Assembly (NCBI GenBank): GCA_019059635.1
Contig: JAGVRJ010000012.1
Location: forward strand, 1,521,809-1,585,808
DNA from: Proales similis
Lineage: Eukaryota > Rotifera > Eurotatoria > Ploima > Proalidae
Direction of reading: 5' to 3'
Length of the DNA: 64,000 nt
This document shows, piece by piece, positions 62,402 through 64,000 of the stretch. The position numbers and the translations under genes were made by a program. The notes under the pieces are model-generated. The model was not told where the DNA came from. It was given only the letters and a program-made list of their open reading frames with translations, and did no database searches. Numbering within the stretch: the stretch's first letter is position 1; every line of letters begins with the position of its first letter.

Positions 62402-64000
62402 TTAGTATTGGCCAAGCCTGTTTATGAGGTCCTGGGCCCGACTTCTCGGCTTTTCTATCAGCTCCAAGTCGTTCGTTCTCGGCTCCCGTCTGCATTTTGC
62501 GAGACGCTTGACTAAGATTGCTAAGAGCGCTATCATAATCATTCCCGTTCCAAGAACGAGCGCCGTTCTGTATCCTATTATTTTCTCGACGACCTCTGCG
62601 AAGTCTGCTGTGCTTTGGACTTCGTCGTCTACTAGCTGTTCTCTTATCTTTTCTGACAGCGTCTCTTTCACTCCCTCGTTCACGTCTTCTATATGTTTGA
62701 CGAGCGAGTGTTTAAAGTCGTTGAGTTCTTTAAAATTATGCGACGCGTAATTAAATGACTCGCGTCCTTCCATCTTCGTCCTGATTATGTTGATTTTCCT
62801 TCCAACGTTCGAAAGCACTGTTCCATTCTTTACGTTAATGAAATTCATTTCGTCGCATCTCTTTGGTGTGCTTTTCTGAGTTATAAAATTCCCGTCTGTA
62901 AGCCAGCCTGTTTGGTTGGCCTTGCCGCTTTTAAAAGAGACAAATGCTTCTCTCGTGCAGAGTGAGTTGTTCAGGATCGTCACTTCTTTGGCGTCCGTGC
63001 ATTCCGCTTTGAACATCTCTCCCGCTTCAGAGTAAACTACCCAGTCTTTAAGGATGTTTTCTATGAATCCATTAAAGCTGCTAGAAGTAAGGCGCAGTAC
63101 AGTTTCTGCTAATCTGCACATTTCTTCTGACAGCGCCTGCCATCTTCTTCTGTTTCTTTCTTCCAGGTGGAATGTCGCTGCATCTATGCTCATTATTGTT
63201 AGTGTGTTAACCGAGTCTTGGTTTACGTGCGTCTCCATGTTTTTTGCTTCTGACTTGTTGACCACCACGACCCCTTCTGTCGAGTTCCATCCTTCGACGC
63301 CGCATGCGTTGATCTTCTGGGTTCTCCTGATGAGGTAGTCCTGGTCAATCCACAGGTCGTTGTATTGCTTCATCCTCCTTTCGGCTATTTTCGTGAAGCT
63401 GCAGTTCTTTATTATTTCCTTTTTCCAAACGAACAGCCCTTCTTCTGTCTTGCAGAAGAGTCTATCCGCTCTGCAGTATGCGTTTCTTCCGAAATGGATC
63501 GGTTTATCCTTGTATTTGCCTTTGACCGACGTCTTCCTAGTTCTGCAGTTGAGTTTTTTGAAGATTTTGGTTGTCCAGAGCTCGAAATCGACGCTTGGGT
63601 CTTCCTCGTAGCTACAGTACTCCTCGTCGCACTTCATCGCCTCTTTTCCGCATCTTCCAGCTATTATCAGGGACCAGCAATCCCCCTCTGTCGGTTCCAT
63701 GACCACTTCGTTCCTGTATTTTTCCCACTTGCCGAAAAACGGTTTGTAGGTGGTTATGGTGATCTCTGAAATCCTACAAAAGTAAGCGGTTCCGTCTACT
63801 TCATACATCCTTCTCTCCAGTAGTGCCACGTCCGTTTCGAAGCCTCCGTGATCGCCTCCAATCTTCATGCAGTACTCCTCCTGGATGTTTATCACTTTAT
63901 CCGTTATTTTGCAAGCTTTAAACTCTCCTTCTAGTGTTAGTGCTTTCGCCAGTGGTGCGAGTAACCATATCAGCAGTATTGCTGTGAGTCCTGTGTGAGT
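62402..64000 (-). CDS. env: envelope-type glycoprotein gene of an LTR retrotransposon (partial)
   Basis: The frame is open from the right edge (64000) to the stop at 62402, 532 codons in view. The start codon is just outside the window. The segment nearest the edge is a hydrophobic signal peptide. A Cys-rich ectodomain with several N-glycosylation sequons follows (for example NSTE, NCSF, NQTG, NGTV), then helical stretches, one transmembrane helix near the C-terminus (GMIMIALLAILVKR) and a basic cytoplasmic tail of about 40 residues. This is the layout of a class-unassigned viral-type fusion glycoprotein captured by an LTR element. A furin-like basic run (RNRRRW) sits mid-protein. The origin (baculovirus F, phlebovirus Gc, chuvirus/gB-like or other) cannot be settled by eye. 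The frame is intact, so the copy looks recent. Confidence 0.75.
   Translation of the reverse strand, partial: THTGLTAILLIWLLAPLAKALTLEGEFKACKITDKVINIQEEYCMKIGGDHGGFETDVALLERRMYEVDGTAYFCRISEITITTYKPFFGKWEKYRNEVVMEPTEGDCWSLIIAGRCGKEAMKCDEEYCSYEEDPSVDFELWTTKIFKKLNCRTRKTSVKGKYKDKPIHFGRNAYCRADRLFCKTEEGLFVWKKEIIKNCSFTKIAERRMKQYNDLWIDQDYLIRRTQKINACGVEGWNSTEGVVVVNKSEAKNMETHVNQDSVNTLTIMSIDAATFHLEERNRRRWQALSEEMCRLAETVLRLTSSSFNGFIENILKDWVVYSEAGEMFKAECTDAKEVTILNNSLCTREAFVSFKSGKANQTGWLTDGNFITQKSTPKRCDEMNFINVKNGTVLSNVGRKINIIRTKMEGRESFNYASHNFKELNDFKHSLVKHIEDVNEGVKETLSEKIREQLVDDEVQSTADFAEVVEKIIGYRTALVLGTGMIMIALLAILVKRLAKCRREPRTNDLELIEKPRSRAQDLINRLGQY

Larger units (their letters stand above)
61532..64000 (-). 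mobile_element. 3' part of an env-bearing LTR retrotransposon
   Basis: Minus-strand order is env, extra ORF, polypurine tract, LTR. gag-pol and the 5' LTR should lie to the right of the window. The class (BEL/Pao, Gypsy or other) cannot be told without pol. Confidence 0.75.

Overview
This is nuclear DNA from a small, compact-genome bilaterian animal. The genes are metazoan (BarH and Barx homeobox genes, atypical PKC, PKA, Cdc25, Nup107, TMEM127, a cadherin, GPCRs). Introns are mostly about 45-100 nt with GT..AG ends, intergenic DNA is AT-rich, and neighbouring genes are often only 100-400 bp apart. Several long genes have no intron. I cannot name the phylum; a miniaturised spiralian (annelid- or rotifer-like) fits, but nothing in the sequence proves it.

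Layout. 1-7871 (-): the N-terminal 2.6 kaa of a giant, divergent cadherin that continues past the left edge, with 1.6 kb of 5' flank. 9536-12910 (-): an armadillo-repeat plus fibronectin-III protein. 13711-17048 (+): Nup107. 17311-18792 (+): a single-exon diaminopimelate decarboxylase, an enzyme animals normally lack. 19075-21899 (+): a coiled-coil protein. 21984-23173 (-): PIG-C. 23445-24985 (-): Cdc25. 26652-27966 (+): TMEM127. 28308-33484 (-): two tandem PKA catalytic-subunit genes that share a 485-bp tract differing at one base, the second with probable upstream exons. 35836-37845 (-): atypical PKC. 38262-39557 (-): mitochondrial RF1. 39925-41556 (+): TBC1D13. 41683-42096 (-): a CENP-A-like histone. 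42382-43425 (+): a GPCR. 43918-45926 (-): two short coiled-coil genes, one with the CM1 motif of centrosomin. 46633-47393 (+): a CIA30-domain protein. 47572-48996 (-) and 51922-52589 (-): BarH and Barx homeobox genes. 53021-54090 (-): a second GPCR. 54310-55616 (-): a triple-LIM protein. 56077-56559 (-): archease. 56657-56971 (-): a small membrane protein. 57333-57930 (+): PRELI. 58067-58997 (-): METTL23. 59132-59995 (-): a CD225/dispanin protein. 60735-64000: repeats, then the 3' end of an LTR retrotransposon with an envelope-type gene, whose gag-pol would lie beyond the right edge.

Functional themes. Signalling kinases (PKA x2, aPKC) and cell-cycle or centrosome/centromere genes (Cdc25, CM1 protein, CENP-A) sit among housekeeping genes, mostly in divergent or tail-to-tail pairs typical of a compact genome. 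No operon-like arrangement is proven. The most unusual items are the animal-embedded LysA-type gene, the PKA gene-conversion tract, the env-bearing retroelement with an extra 3' ORF, and a candidate 20-nt intron.
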